Shown piece after piece: positions 16,492 through 24,970 of a stretch of DNA of 36,609 nucleotides. The stretch is from positions 1-36,609 of the forward strand of contig JAUNLD010000028.1 of NCBI GenBank assembly GCA_030532425.1, given 5' to 3'. The DNA is from Lautropia sp. (GTDB lineage: Bacteria > Pseudomonadota > Gammaproteobacteria > Burkholderiales > Burkholderiaceae_E). The number at the start of each line of letters is the position of its first letter. The first letter of the stretch is position 1. The position numbers and the translations under genes are program-made. A model generated the notes under the pieces. That model did not search any database. It was given only the letters and a program-made list of their open reading frames with translations, and was not told where the DNA came from.

Positions 16492-17082
16492 TCACGCAGC
16501 TGTCCAGCGACGGGCACGCTGCAGGCGCAAGGCCGCCAGGGCTGCCCTGTCGTCGATCAGGCGATACTCGCCCGGCATCAGGCCTTCCAGCCCCCAGGGG
16601 CCGACGCGGGTGCGGATCAGGCGCAGCGTGGGCAGGCCGACGTGGGCCGTCATCCGGCGCACCTGGCGGTTGCGGCCTTCGTCGATGACCAGTTCGATCC
16701 AGCTGTCGGGGATGTGCTGGCGCACGCGAATGGGTGGATGGCGTGGCCAGCCCGGCTGAAAATCGGGACGCACGCGGCAACGGGCCGGCCGGGTGGGGCC
16801 ATCACGCAGCAGCACGCCGTCGCGCAGCTGGCGGGTGTGGGTCTCGGTGGCGATGCCTTCCACCTGCGCCAGATAGGTCTTGTGCACGCCGGCACGGTTG
16901 CTGGCAATGGCGGTTTTGAGCGCCGCATTGTCGGTCAGCAGCAGCAAGCCTTCGCTGTCGGCATCCAGTCGGCCGGCAGCATAGACATCCGGCACATCGA
17001 TATAGGCCGCCAGCGATTGCCAGCGCCCCTCGGGGGTGAACTGCGACAGCACACCGTAGGGCTTGTTGAACAGGAGCAGCAT
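16492..17082 (-). CDS. rluE: 23S rRNA pseudouridine synthase, RluE-like
   Basis: The 196-residue protein belongs to the RsuA/RluB/RluE family. It shows AAGRLDADSEGLLLLT with the catalytic aspartate (Asp40), KTYLAQVEG, NRQVRRMTAHVGLPTLRL and the opening NKPYGVLSQF. The enzyme isomerises one uridine of 23S rRNA, U2457 in E. coli. It lacks the N-terminal S4 domain found in RsuA and RluB, as RluE does, and the segment DGPTRPA...PPIRVRQHIPDSW matches the RluE subgroup. The stop codon lies only nine bases from the AT-rich operator of the next gene, so rpmJ is probably transcribed separately. Confidence 0.9.
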   Translation of the reverse strand: MLLLFNKPYGVLSQFTPEGRWQSLAAYIDVPDVYAAGRLDADSEGLLLLTDNAALKTAIASNRAGVHKTYLAQVEGIATETHTRQLRDGVLLRDGPTRPARCRVRPDFQPGWPRHPPIRVRQHIPDSWIELVIDEGRNRQVRRMTAHVGLPTLRLIRTRVGPWGLEGLMPGEYRLIDDRAALAALRLQRARRWTAA

Positions 17083-17388
17083 GAATGTATGCGGGCCACG
17101 TATGCGGGCTACAAATGGTCGAGTCTACCGGCCCGTGCGGCCGCGTGCCCGCTCCCCGCCCGAAGTTTGTAAAATCGGCGGTTTACCCGCCATGCCCTCG
17201 ACCACCTGCAGGGCAGGATCCTGCCGGCCCGGCCAGATGGCGTACACGACCCCCTGTTGGCACCCCTTGCAGGCGCTCCGATCGATGCCCCATGCGACGC
17301 CTCCACGGTCGACACCCCGCCCAGCCGGCCGCCGGTGCAGGCGCGCCCCCGGCCGGCCGCACGCGTGCATGGCCCCCCCCGTCCCCTG
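17083..17388. other. Divergent intergenic region rluE / mutS
   Basis: This 306-bp stretch is GC-rich apart from TTTGTAAAATC at 17166-17176. Its TAAAAT is a possible -10 for mutS, without a good -35. It also holds one copy of a palindromic sequence repeated at 30841 (listed separately). An open frame runs through it in phase with mutS, but the residues are Pro/Ala-rich and unlike MutS, so it is treated as untranslated. Confidence 0.45.
17212..17233. repeat. Palindrome-containing 22-bp repeat, copy 1
   Basis: It contains the perfect 14-bp palindrome GGCAGGATCCTGCC followed by GGCCCGGC. The same 22 bases occur at 30841-30862 with one mismatch. Both copies lie between divergently transcribed genes. 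It could be a binding site or a small dispersed repeat; its function is unknown. Confidence 0.6.
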
Positions 17389-20124
17389 ATGAGCATGGAC
17401 AAGACGAAAGTTGACGAGGCCTTTGCCGGGCACACACCCATGATGCGCCAGTACCTGGGGCTGAAGGCACAGCACCCCGGCGTATTGCTGTTTTACCGGA
17501 TGGGGGATTTCTACGAGCTGTTCTATGAGGACGCCCAGCGGGCGGCGGCGCTGCTGTCGATCACCCTGACCCGGCGCGGCACATCGGCCGGCGAGCCGAT
17601 CCCGATGGCTGGGGTGCCGGTACAGGCGCTGGAGCAATATCTGGCACGTCTGGTGGCACTGGGCGAATCGGTGGCCATCTGCGAGCAGATCGGCGATCCG
17701 GCCACCAGCAAGGGGCCGGTGGAGCGCAAGGTGGTGCGCACGATCACGCCGGGCACGCTGACCGATGCACAGCTCCTGCCCGAGCGTGAGGATCGGCCGC
17801 TGGCGGCACTGGTGTTTTCTGGCACGGGAAAGCAGGCGCAGGTGACGCTGGCCTGCGTGGTTGCTGCCAGTGGACGCTGCACGCTGACGACACTGCCCGA
17901 AACCGAGCTGGAGGCCGAGATCGAACGGGTGGCCCCGGGCGAGCTGCTGGTGGCCGAGAGCACGGCACGCAACAAGGCGGTGCTGCTGGAGCGCATCCGC
18001 CAGCAGGTACGGCGCGGCCCGGTGATGCCGGTGCTGACACGCCCCGACTGGCATTTCGATGCCCAGCGCGGAGGCCAGGCCATCCGCGAGGCCCTGGGCC
18101 TGCAGACGCTGCACGCCACCGAGCTGCAGGATGATCCTGACGGACTGAAAGCCATCGGTGCACTGCTGGCCTATCTGGCACTCAACATCGGTCAACCCTT
18201 CCGGCATCTGCAACCGGTCGAGCGGCTGCGTCGCGACACACTGGTGGTGATCGATCAGGTGGCCCGCCGCAATCTGGAGCTGGTGCGGCCCCTGCAGGAT
18301 GAACAGGGCGGCGCAACGCTCCTGTCGCGCATGGACCGCTGCGCCACCTCGGCCGGCAGCCGGCTGCTGCGGCAATGGTTGCAGGCCCCCTTGCAGGACC
18401 GCGACCAGGTACGCGCCCGCCAGGCGCTGGTGGCGCTGTTGCTGGACAACGGCATGCAGCAGCCGATCGGCCGCTTGCTGGCGCAGGTGGCCGATATCGA
18501 GCGGATCAGCAGCCGGATCATGCTGGGCAGTGCCCGCCCGCGCGAACTGGTGGCGCTGCGCGACAGCCTGCCGGTGCTGGCGGCCTGCGTGCAGCAGTTG
18601 CAGATGCAGGTGGATGACGAGACCGAGGCGGCAGCCCTCACCGCCCTGCAATGGCTGGCGCAGGTGGCTGCGGTGGACGAGGCGATGGCGCAGCGCCTGC
18701 ATGCCACGCTGCTGGACGAGCCGGCCACACAGGTGCGCGATGGCGGCGTGATCCGCCCGGGGCTGGATGCCGAGCTGGACGAGCTGCGCGCCATCGATCA
18801 GGGATGTGACGGCTTTCTGGCCGAGATGGAGCAGCGCGAGCGCGAGCGCACCGGCATCGCCACACTGAAGGTGGGCTACAACAGCGTGCACGGTTTCTAC
18901 ATCGAGGTGGGGCGCAGCCATGCCGAACGCATTCCCACCGAGTACCGCCGGCGTCAGACCCTGAAGGCCGCCGAACGCTACATCACCCCGGAACTGAAAG
19001 CCTTCGAAGACAAGGCACTGTCGGCCCGCGAGCGGGCACTGGCGCGCGAGCGGCTGCTGTACGAACAGCTGCTGACCTCGCTGGAGCCGCACACGGCTGC
19101 CTTGCAGCAGATGGCAGCCGGCCTGGCGCATCTGGATGTCTGCCAGGCTTTTGCACAGGTGGCCGCCCAGTCCGGCTGGGTTCGGCCCACGCTGATGGCG
19201 GTGCCGGGATTGCAGATCCGCGCCGGGCGTCACCCCGTCGTGGAAGAAATGGTCGAACAGTTCATCCCCAACGATTGCGAGCTGACCCCGCAACGGCGCC
19301 TGCTGATCGTGACCGGGCCGAACATGGGTGGCAAATCGACCTACATGCGGCAATCGGCGCTGATGGCGATCCTGGCCTGGTGCGGCAGCTTCGTGCCGGC
19401 CGCCGAATGCCGGGTGGGACCGATCGACCGGATCTTCACCCGGATCGGTGCCTCGGACGATCTGGCAGGCGGACGCTCGACCTTCATGGTGGAGATGACC
19501 GAAGCGGCCGTCATCGTCAATGCCGCCACCGAACGTTCGCTGGTGCTGGTGGACGAGATCGGCCGCGGTACCTCAACTTTCGACGGGCTGGCCCTGGCCC
19601 ATGCGATTGCACGCCATCTGCTGGTGCAACGTCGCTGCCTGACGCTGTTTGCCACCCATTATTTCGAGCTGACCAGTCTGGCCGCGCAGGATGACGCCGC
19701 GGTGAACCTGCACCTGTCGGCGGCCGAGCACAACGGACGCATCGTCTTTCTCCATCAGGTGTGCGCCGGCCCGGCCAACAAGAGCCACGGCCTGCAGGTG
19801 GCCAAGCTGGCCGGTCTGCCGGCAACGCTGTTGCGCCACGCCGCAGCCGTGCTGCAACGGCTGGAAGAACACGCCGCCGGCGAACGGCCGCAGCTGGACC
19901 TGTTCGCCGCCCAGGCCCATGAACAGGCCGCCACCGGGGTGGATGTTGCCCCATTCGACACCCAAACGGAGGACAATGGCGGGATGAGCCGCTTGACCCC
20001 CGACGAGGACGCCCTGCAGGTACTGGAGGCGCTGCGGCACCTGGACCTGGACTCGCTCAGTCCCCGGCAGGCGATCGAGATGCTCTATCAATGGCGCCAG
20101 TCACTGGAGAAGCCCGCACGATGA
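17389..20124 (+). CDS. mutS: DNA mismatch repair protein MutS
   Basis: MutS recognises mismatched bases and small loops and starts repair with MutL. The protein of about 911 residues has the mismatch-reading Phe-X-Glu in GDFYELF (Phe41, Glu43), the connector and lever blocks including [16 protein letters not shown], a Walker A in [14 protein letters not shown] (Lys649), [10 protein letters not shown], the Walker [17 protein letters not shown], and FATHYFELT. The C-terminal tail ([20 protein letters not shown]) fits the tetramerisation region. ATG 17389 (MSMDKTK) is chosen over the upstream in-frame start 17257, whose extra residues are Pro/Arg-rich and not MutS-like; ATG 17395 is also possible. 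The stop codon overlaps the next gene in an ATGA. Confidence 0.97.
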   Translation: MSMDKTKVDEAFAGHTPMMRQYLGLKAQHPGVLLFYRMGDFYELFYEDAQRAAALLSITLTRRGTSAGEPIPMAGVPVQALEQYLARLVALGESVAICEQIGDPATSKGPVERKVVRTITPGTLTDAQLLPEREDRPLAALVFSGTGKQAQVTLACVVAASGRCTLTTLPETELEAEIERVAPGELLVAESTARNKAVLLERIRQQVRRGPVMPVLTRPDWHFDAQRGGQAIREALGLQTLHATELQDDPDGLKAIGALLAYLALNIGQPFRHLQPVERLRRDTLVVIDQVARRNLELVRPLQDEQGGATLLSRMDRCATSAGSRLLRQWLQAPLQDRDQVRARQALVALLLDNGMQQPIGRLLAQVADIERISSRIMLGSARPRELVALRDSLPVLAACVQQLQMQVDDETEAAALTALQWLAQVAAVDEAMAQRLHATLLDEPATQVRDGGVIRPGLDAELDELRAIDQGCDGFLAEMEQRERERTGIATLKVGYNSVHGFYIEVGRSHAERIPTEYRRRQTLKAAERYITPELKAFEDKALSARERALARERLLYEQLLTSLEPHTAALQQMAAGLAHLDVCQAFAQVAAQSGWVRPTLMAVPGLQIRAGRHPVVEEMVEQFIPNDCELTPQRRLLIVTGPNMGGKSTYMRQSALMAILAWCGSFVPAAECRVGPIDRIFTRIGASDDLAGGRSTFMVEMTEAAVIVNAATERSLVLVDEIGRGTSTFDGLALAHAIARHLLVQRRCLTLFATHYFELTSLAAQDDAAVNLHLSAAEHNGRIVFLHQVCAGPANKSHGLQVAKLAGLPATLLRHAAAVLQRLEEHAAGERPQLDLFAAQAHEQAATGVDVAPFDTQTEDNGGMSRLTPDEDALQVLEALRHLDLDSLSPRQAIEMLYQWRQSLEKPAR

Positions 20125-21320
20125 GCAAGCCGATGCAACCGCTCCCCCCTTCGCAACCCGCCCCTCCCCGCCGCCGTGCGCTGCGGACACTGGCCGCTGC
20201 CGTGGCCACGCCACCGCTGGCCCTGACCGGCACGCTGGCCAGCTCCAGGCCCGATCTGCCGGCTTTTGACGAAGAGGCGCTGGCCGATCTCGACCGCATC
20301 CAGAAGCAGCAGCCCCCCCAGCCGGGCCGCCCGCCGCTGAGCCAGACGCTGAACGGCTGGGGCAGCGGCACCGTGCCCGACGACCGGGCCGACAGGCCCT
20401 TCACCTTCGGCTTCATCGGCGACACCCCGTACAACCGGCTGGACCAGCAGGGCCTGAAGCGCGTGATGGCCGGCCTGGACGACAGCGATCTGGCCTTCGT
20501 GCTGCACGTGGGCGACATCAAGAGCCGGGGCGAGGCCTGCTCCAACATGTTGCTGCTCGACCGTCTGGAGATGCTGGATCGCAGCCGCAACCCGCTCGTC
20601 TACACCCCGGGCGACAACGAATGGACCGACTGCGGCTGGGTGGATCCCAATGATCCCTACGCCCCGGGTTCACCGCTCGACCGCCTGCACTGGCTGCGCC
20701 AGCAGGTGTATCACCACCCCGAATCCCTGGGCGCCCGCCGCATGCGGGTCGAGCAGCAGCGGCAGATGATTACGCAACTGTCGGTGGCCGATTCCAACGG
20801 CCTGCACCAGCCACGCCTGCCCGAAAACATGCGCTGGCGGATTGGCTCGCTCCAGTTCTGCACCATTCACGTGGTGGGCAGCAACAATGGCATGTTCCAG
20901 ACACCGGCGATGCGCGAAGCCTGGGCGCTGCGCCAACAGGCCAATGCGATCTGGCTGACCGAAACCGCCGTGCTGGCCCGCCGCTATGGCGCCAAGGGGC
21001 TGGTGATCGCCACCCATGCCAACATGCGCTTCGAGAAGGACCGCAACGACGGCTGGAACGCCACCCGGCAGGCGATCATCTCGACGGCAGCCGAGTTTGG
21101 CGGGCCGGTGGCCCTGCTGCATGGCGACACCCACATCTTTCGCACCGACCGGTTGCTGCTGCAATCACACGGGCTGGAGAACTTCGTGCGTGTCGAATGC
21201 TTTGGCTCGCCCTTTACCTGGCAGTGGGTGACGATCCGCTGGAACCCCGAGGCCGCCCGGCCCATCCGGCCGGACCCGGAGGCCGGCCCGGCCTTCAAGG
21301 TCTACACCCATCACGCCTGA
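20121..21320 (+). CDS. Putative exported metallophosphoesterase (calcineurin-like)
   Basis: The 399-residue product carries ordered motifs of the calcineurin-like phosphoesterase fold: [27 protein letters not shown] (the GDNE signature), ATHANM and LLHGDTH, which together supply ligands for two metal ions. The start MSKPMQ is followed by [20 protein letters not shown], a twin-arginine-like signal, suggesting Tat export to the periplasm. ATG 20121 overlaps the mutS stop codon, so translation is probably coupled. Nothing in the sequence gives the substrate; phosphomonoesters or phosphodiesters are possible. The combination with mutS is unusual because one protein acts on DNA and the other appears to be exported. 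Confidence 0.83.
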   Translation: MSKPMQPLPPSQPAPPRRRALRTLAAAVATPPLALTGTLASSRPDLPAFDEEALADLDRIQKQQPPQPGRPPLSQTLNGWGSGTVPDDRADRPFTFGFIGDTPYNRLDQQGLKRVMAGLDDSDLAFVLHVGDIKSRGEACSNMLLLDRLEMLDRSRNPLVYTPGDNEWTDCGWVDPNDPYAPGSPLDRLHWLRQQVYHHPESLGARRMRVEQQRQMITQLSVADSNGLHQPRLPENMRWRIGSLQFCTIHVVGSNNGMFQTPAMREAWALRQQANAIWLTETAVLARRYGAKGLVIATHANMRFEKDRNDGWNATRQAIISTAAEFGGPVALLHGDTHIFRTDRLLLQSHGLENFVRVECFGSPFTWQWVTIRWNPEAARPIRPDPEAGPAFKVYTHHA

Positions 21321-21656
21321 GTGCCCCCCGGCCTTTCCCCTGGTCCCTGGCCCAAAGGCCCCCCGGCCCGCCGTCCCTCGTCCTGAAGGCCTGCCATGGC
21401 GCCGGGCGTCATGCGACCTGCGGGTCCTCGGTTCCGGGCGATATATGTCAGCACGTATCAAAGCCGGCTGCCGTTTACGTTCGGGCGCCAACGACTACAT
21501 GCCCCGAACAATGCAGCAGAATCCAGGTGCTAAGATGCCTGTCCAATGTGGTCGGGGCCGGTTCCCCTGCATGCCGGCAGCAGGGCTGCCGCGCAGGCAT
21601 GCAGCGGACCCGGTCAGCGGCCACGAGCGACCTCAATTTTCTGGAGAGACCGTTTC
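21321..21656. other. Intergenic region before alanine-rich lipoprotein B
   Basis: No gene is supported in these 336 bp. TGCTAAGAT at about 21528-21536 is a possible extended -10 (TGN plus TAAGAT) for the downstream lipoprotein, giving a leader of about 115 bases. A hairpin near the left end is listed separately. Short open frames here lack start signals. Confidence 0.4.
21330..21360 (+). terminator. Possible weak terminator hairpin after the phosphoesterase gene
   Basis: GGCCTTT and AAAGGCC form a perfect 7-bp stem around a 17-base loop, starting about ten bases after the phosphoesterase stop codon. C-rich sequence rather than a T-run follows, so termination here is uncertain. Confidence 0.3.
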
Positions 21657-22010
21657 ATGCGTAAGATGATTTTTGCTGCCCCGCTGCTGGCTCTGGCCCT
21701 GGTGGCCTGCAACAAGGAAGAACCGGCTGCCGAAGCCGCGAAGAACGCGCTTGAAGCTGCCAAGGAGAACGCCTCGCAGGCAGCCGACTCGGCCAAGAAG
21801 GCTGCTGACGATGCGAAGGAGGCAGCGGGCCACGCCGTGGAAGCCGGCAAGGAATCGGCCGCCCAGAACGCCGAACAGGCCAAGGACGCCACCGTCGAGA
21901 AGGCTACCGAGCTGAAGGATGCGGCCGGCCAGAAGGCCGACGAGGCCAAGGATGCCGCGGCCCGTGCGGTGGATGCCGCCCGTGAGGCCGCTGCCGAAGC
22001 CAAGAAGTGA
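21657..22010 (+). CDS. Small alanine-rich helical lipoprotein, copy B
   Basis: The 117-residue paralogue of the lipoprotein at 11608 has the same signal peptide body FAAPLLALALVACNK (Cys18). The mature part is again Ala/Lys/Glu/Asp repeats, for example ALEAAKENASQAADSAKKAA and AGQKADEAKDAAARAVDAA, predicting one long amphipathic helix. GGAGAG about ten bases upstream supports ATG 21657. Compared with copy A it lacks the tyrosines (KYDAAKA units). Function is unknown; the LEA-like composition only suggests a structural or protective envelope role. Confidence 0.84.
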   Translation: MRKMIFAAPLLALALVACNKEEPAAEAAKNALEAAKENASQAADSAKKAADDAKEAAGHAVEAGKESAAQNAEQAKDATVEKATELKDAAGQKADEAKDAAARAVDAAREAAAEAKK

Positions 22011-22126
22011 CGGGCATCCGGCCTGTCGGCTGGCGGGGGGCATCCGGCAGGCCTGGGCGCACGGCGGCGCCGTGACCGCCTTGCGGGCCGTGGCGTGATG
22101 CCTGCCCGCTTCCCCCTGCGGCAATA

Positions 22127-22152
22127 CGGCCCGGCATCATCACACCGGGCCG
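22127..22152 (-). terminator. Possible terminator hairpin after bamC
   Basis: CGGCCCGG and CCGGGCCG make a perfect 8-bp stem with a 10-base loop, beginning about ten bases after the bamC stop codon on the minus strand. No T-run follows. It lies between convergent genes, where a hairpin ending either transcript would make sense. Confidence 0.35.
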
Positions 22153-22161
22153 GAACGGCTG

Positions 22162-23355
22162 TCAGCGAATGTTCTCGTGCAGCACCCGTACCAGGCGCTC
22201 GGCCACCCGCCGATCTTCTTCCGCCTGGGGCAGGCTGCCATCGCCCATCCGCACGCTGACGGTGGACTGTTCCCCCTCGCCCTGCACCAGCAACTGGTAG
22301 TGCTGACGGCTGAGATCCTTGCGCTCGCCCGAGAAGATGCGCGAGAGCGTGCCCTGGCTCTGGTCGATGCGCTCGGGATCGACATAGCGGATATCGTAGA
22401 CACCGCGCTCACGGTTGCGGTCCTCGATGACGAAATCGAGCCGATCGAGCACCAGACCGACATCGCGCCAGCTGCGCTCGAAATCCTGGGCGATGCGCAG
22501 TTGGGCGCCCTGGGCCTGATCGGCCGCCACGATCTGCGAACGCCCCTGGCGGGCCGTACCTTCGTCCACTTCGGTGGTGGGCACCTTCTGCACCTGGCCT
22601 GACAGCGGCCTGCTGCCAAAGGCCTGGGCAAAGCGCGCCAGCATCCGCTGGAGGTATTCGGTTTCCAGTGCCGGCCGGTTGTCGTTGTTGGGCACCCAGG
22701 TGGAACGGTCCTTGTTGGTGCCCTGCAGCACCTCTTCGCGCCCATAGTAGGTCAGGTAGACCTCGGTACCGCCATCGGCCGTTCGCTCCAGGCGGGTACG
22801 GTACTTGTCACGCTCGCCGGTGGCATAAATGGCGTTGGCCTTGCGCGAGAGGATGCCGCGCACGCCGCTGTTCTCGACCCGCTGATAACGCTCGGCCCAG
22901 TCGGTTTCCATGATGCCCAGCTGCGGCGAGGCCTGTTCAAGGTTGAAACCCTGCACCGCCCAGAAATCGAGCAGTACCGGCCAGACGGCTTCGGGATCGG
23001 CATCGACGACGATCCAGCGCACCTGTCCATCACGATGGATGCGGGCCACCCCGGACTGCGGCAGCACGTTGCCGGCACGGGCGGCCTGCCCCTCGCCTTC
23101 GGCATCGTCACGCGCGCGGTTGTAATCGAGCAGGCTCTGGCTCTGATCCTGCGTGGGCAGGGTGTAGCGGTTGTCGGATCTGGGGCTGACCAGATCAGGC
23201 GGCACGTCGAGCACCGGGCCACGCCGGGCGTTGCGGTACTCGACGTTGTCGGCTTCGAGCGCGTCGCGCAGCGAGGTGCATCCACCCGCCAGCAGCAGCG
23301 ATGCAAGCAGCGCCGGCAGCAGCCGGCGGACAGGCGGGCGCAGGGAAGAACTCAT
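22162..23355 (-). CDS. bamC: Outer-membrane assembly lipoprotein BamC (NlpB/DapX)
   Basis: BamC is a lipoprotein of the BAM complex that inserts beta-barrel proteins into the outer membrane. This product of about 397 residues has a lipoprotein signal ending LLLAGGC (Cys26). It continues with an unstructured stretch containing PVLDVPPDLVSPRSDNRY, the region that in BamC contacts BamD. Two helix-grip-like domains follow (around VDADPEAVWPVLLDFWAVQG and FERSWRDVGLVLDRLDFVIED). ATG 23355 overlaps the dapA stop in an ATGA, and dapA-bamC order is classical (hence the old name dapX). It is about 50 residues longer than the E. coli protein. Confidence 0.92.
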   Translation of the reverse strand: MSSSLRPPVRRLLPALLASLLLAGGCTSLRDALEADNVEYRNARRGPVLDVPPDLVSPRSDNRYTLPTQDQSQSLLDYNRARDDAEGEGQAARAGNVLPQSGVARIHRDGQVRWIVVDADPEAVWPVLLDFWAVQGFNLEQASPQLGIMETDWAERYQRVENSGVRGILSRKANAIYATGERDKYRTRLERTADGGTEVYLTYYGREEVLQGTNKDRSTWVPNNDNRPALETEYLQRMLARFAQAFGSRPLSGQVQKVPTTEVDEGTARQGRSQIVAADQAQGAQLRIAQDFERSWRDVGLVLDRLDFVIEDRNRERGVYDIRYVDPERIDQSQGTLSRIFSGERKDLSRQHYQLLVQGEGEQSTVSVRMGDGSLPQAEEDRRVAERLVRVLHENIR

Positions 23356-24239
23356 CGGGTGTAGGCTCCAGTGGTTTGCAGGGCGTCGAGCAGCCCGGCG
23401 GTGCAGGCGGTGTTGAGCGGCGACAGCGGCAGGCGCACGGCCGGACTGGCGATGCGCCCCATGCGGGCCAATGCCCACTTGACGGGAACCGGGTTGGGTT
23501 CGCAGAACAGGCGCTCGTGCAGCGGCATCAGCCGCCGGTTGATGGCACGTGCACCGATGACATCGCCTGCCAGCGCCTTGGCGCACATCTCGGCCATCAG
23601 CGCCGGCGCCACGTTGGCCGTCACCGAGATCACGCCATGCCCCCCGACGGCCATCAGGCCCAGGGCCGAGTCGTCGTTGCCGCTGTAAACCGCAAAGTCC
23701 TCGGGCACACGGGCCAGCAGCGAGGCGCCCCGGCCGACATCCCCGGTGGCATCCTTGAGACCGATGATGTTGGGGTGTTCGGCCAGTCGCAACACGGTCT
23801 GGTTGGAGATATCGGCCACCGTACGGCCCGGCACGTTGTAGAGGATGACCGGCAGCCCCCCCTCGTCGGCCACCGTGGTGAAGTGGCGGTACATCCCCTC
23901 CTGCGAAGGCTTGTTATAGTAGGGTGCCACCTGCAGTGTGGCGTCGGCGCCGATGTCGCGGGCACGGCGGGTGAGATCGATGGCTTCCCGAGTGGAATTG
24001 GCGCCGGTGCCGGCAATGACCGGGATGCGTCCGTCACAATGGCGGACGGCGGTCTCGATCAGCGCGCAGTGCTCGTCGACATCGACGGTGGGGGATTCAC
24101 CGGTGGTGCCGACGGCGACGATGGCACTGGTCCCCGACTCGATGTGCCAGTCCAGCAGCGTGCGGTAGGAATCGAAATCCAGCGAGCCATCCGCCTTCAT
24201 CGGCGAAACGACGGCAACCAGACTGCCTTTAATCATCAT
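23352..24239 (-). CDS. dapA: 4-hydroxy-tetrahydrodipicolinate synthase
   Basis: DapA condenses pyruvate with aspartate semialdehyde, the first committed step to diaminopimelate and lysine and so to peptidoglycan. The 295-residue TIM barrel has the signature GTTGESPT, the tyrosine in LYNVPGRT, and the Schiff-base lysine in GLKDATGD (Lys162, matching E. coli Lys161). GGAG eight bases before ATG 24239 selects MMIKGS; the ATG one codon later is possible. The long reading to 24311 adds an unconserved stretch. The stop codon overlaps the bamC start. Confidence 0.96.
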   Translation of the reverse strand: MMIKGSLVAVVSPMKADGSLDFDSYRTLLDWHIESGTSAIVAVGTTGESPTVDVDEHCALIETAVRHCDGRIPVIAGTGANSTREAIDLTRRARDIGADATLQVAPYYNKPSQEGMYRHFTTVADEGGLPVILYNVPGRTVADISNQTVLRLAEHPNIIGLKDATGDVGRGASLLARVPEDFAVYSGNDDSALGLMAVGGHGVISVTANVAPALMAEMCAKALAGDVIGARAINRRLMPLHERLFCEPNPVPVKWALARMGRIASPAVRLPLSPLNTACTAGLLDALQTTGAYTR

Positions 24240-24373
24240 GGTGAGTTCTCCCGATGGGTTGGGCACGGTGTGCGTTGCCCGCCAGCATGGCGGGGCAAAC
24301 GACGCCTGCAACCAGCCGGGACATGCGGCGGGGCTGGGCCAGCAGGCATCTTGCGTGTCAGATGGCAGGCATT

Positions 24374-24934
24374 CTAGCGCAGCACCACGGGCGTGTTGCT
24401 GCGCCAGGCCACCATCCGCTGGACAAGGGCGGGGCGTGGTGAAAGCGTCATCCCCTGCTCGAAGGCAGCGACCCGCAGGGCCGCCCGTCGGGCTACCGCC
24501 AGCAATTCGTCGGCCTGAAGGAGGAAGGCCGGATTCGACGGCTTACCATATCGCCCGTGACCCTCTGCATAGGTTTCGTAAATCAGGCAACCGCCGTCTG
24601 CCAGCAAGTCCATCAGCAGATCCAGTCTTGAACGGAACAGATATCTGGTAACGACAATGACCGCAAACCGCTCCGCGCACCAGTCCCAGGCACCGGCCTC
24701 CAGGTCGGTCACCCGGGCATCGATGCCCGGTATGCCTGCCAGCGCCAGGCAGGCGGGATCGCGGTCGAGCGCCAGCACCCGGTATCCCATCGCTGCCGCC
24801 AGCCTGGCATGCCGGCCGCTGCCGCAGGCAAAATCCAGCAGGCGTCCGTGGCCGGTGGGCGTGGGCAGCCAGCGCCTGACCCATTCGCTGGGCGGATTCT
24901 CGTTCGTGTTGACAGCCGTGAGCAGGGGAAACAT
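24374..24934 (-). CDS. Class I SAM-dependent methyltransferase
   Basis: The 186-residue product shows a class I methyltransferase fold: motif I LLDFACGSGRHARLAA, an acidic end of strand 2 in VLALDRDPAC, a motif resembling VTDLEAGAW, and a later GGCLIYETYAEG. The substrate cannot be inferred; TehB-like or small-molecule methyltransferases are closest in style. GAGG nine bases upstream favours ATG 24934 (MFPLL); ATG 24940 is two codons earlier with worse spacing. It lies 134 bases upstream of dapA on the same strand and may be cotranscribed with it. Divergent to it, the cyclic-di-GMP gene starts about 37 bases away. Confidence 0.83.
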   Translation of the reverse strand: MFPLLTAVNTNENPPSEWVRRWLPTPTGHGRLLDFACGSGRHARLAAAMGYRVLALDRDPACLALAGIPGIDARVTDLEAGAWDWCAERFAVIVVTRYLFRSRLDLLMDLLADGGCLIYETYAEGHGRYGKPSNPAFLLQADELLAVARRAALRVAAFEQGMTLSPRPALVQRMVAWRSNTPVVLR

Positions 24935-24970
24935 GGACATCGACCTCGTGGCAGGCATGGGGGGTGACGC

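Noticed and set aside
17257-17388. N-terminal extension of MutS
   Set aside because: The in-frame codons are Pro/Arg/Ala-rich and unlike any MutS; the family N terminus begins around [12 protein letters not shown].
17125-19353. Long minus-strand open frame (742 codons) opposite mutS
   Set aside because: It is a reverse-strand shadow of mutS, whose catalytic motifs are complete; composition is His/Gln/Arg-rich with no domain.
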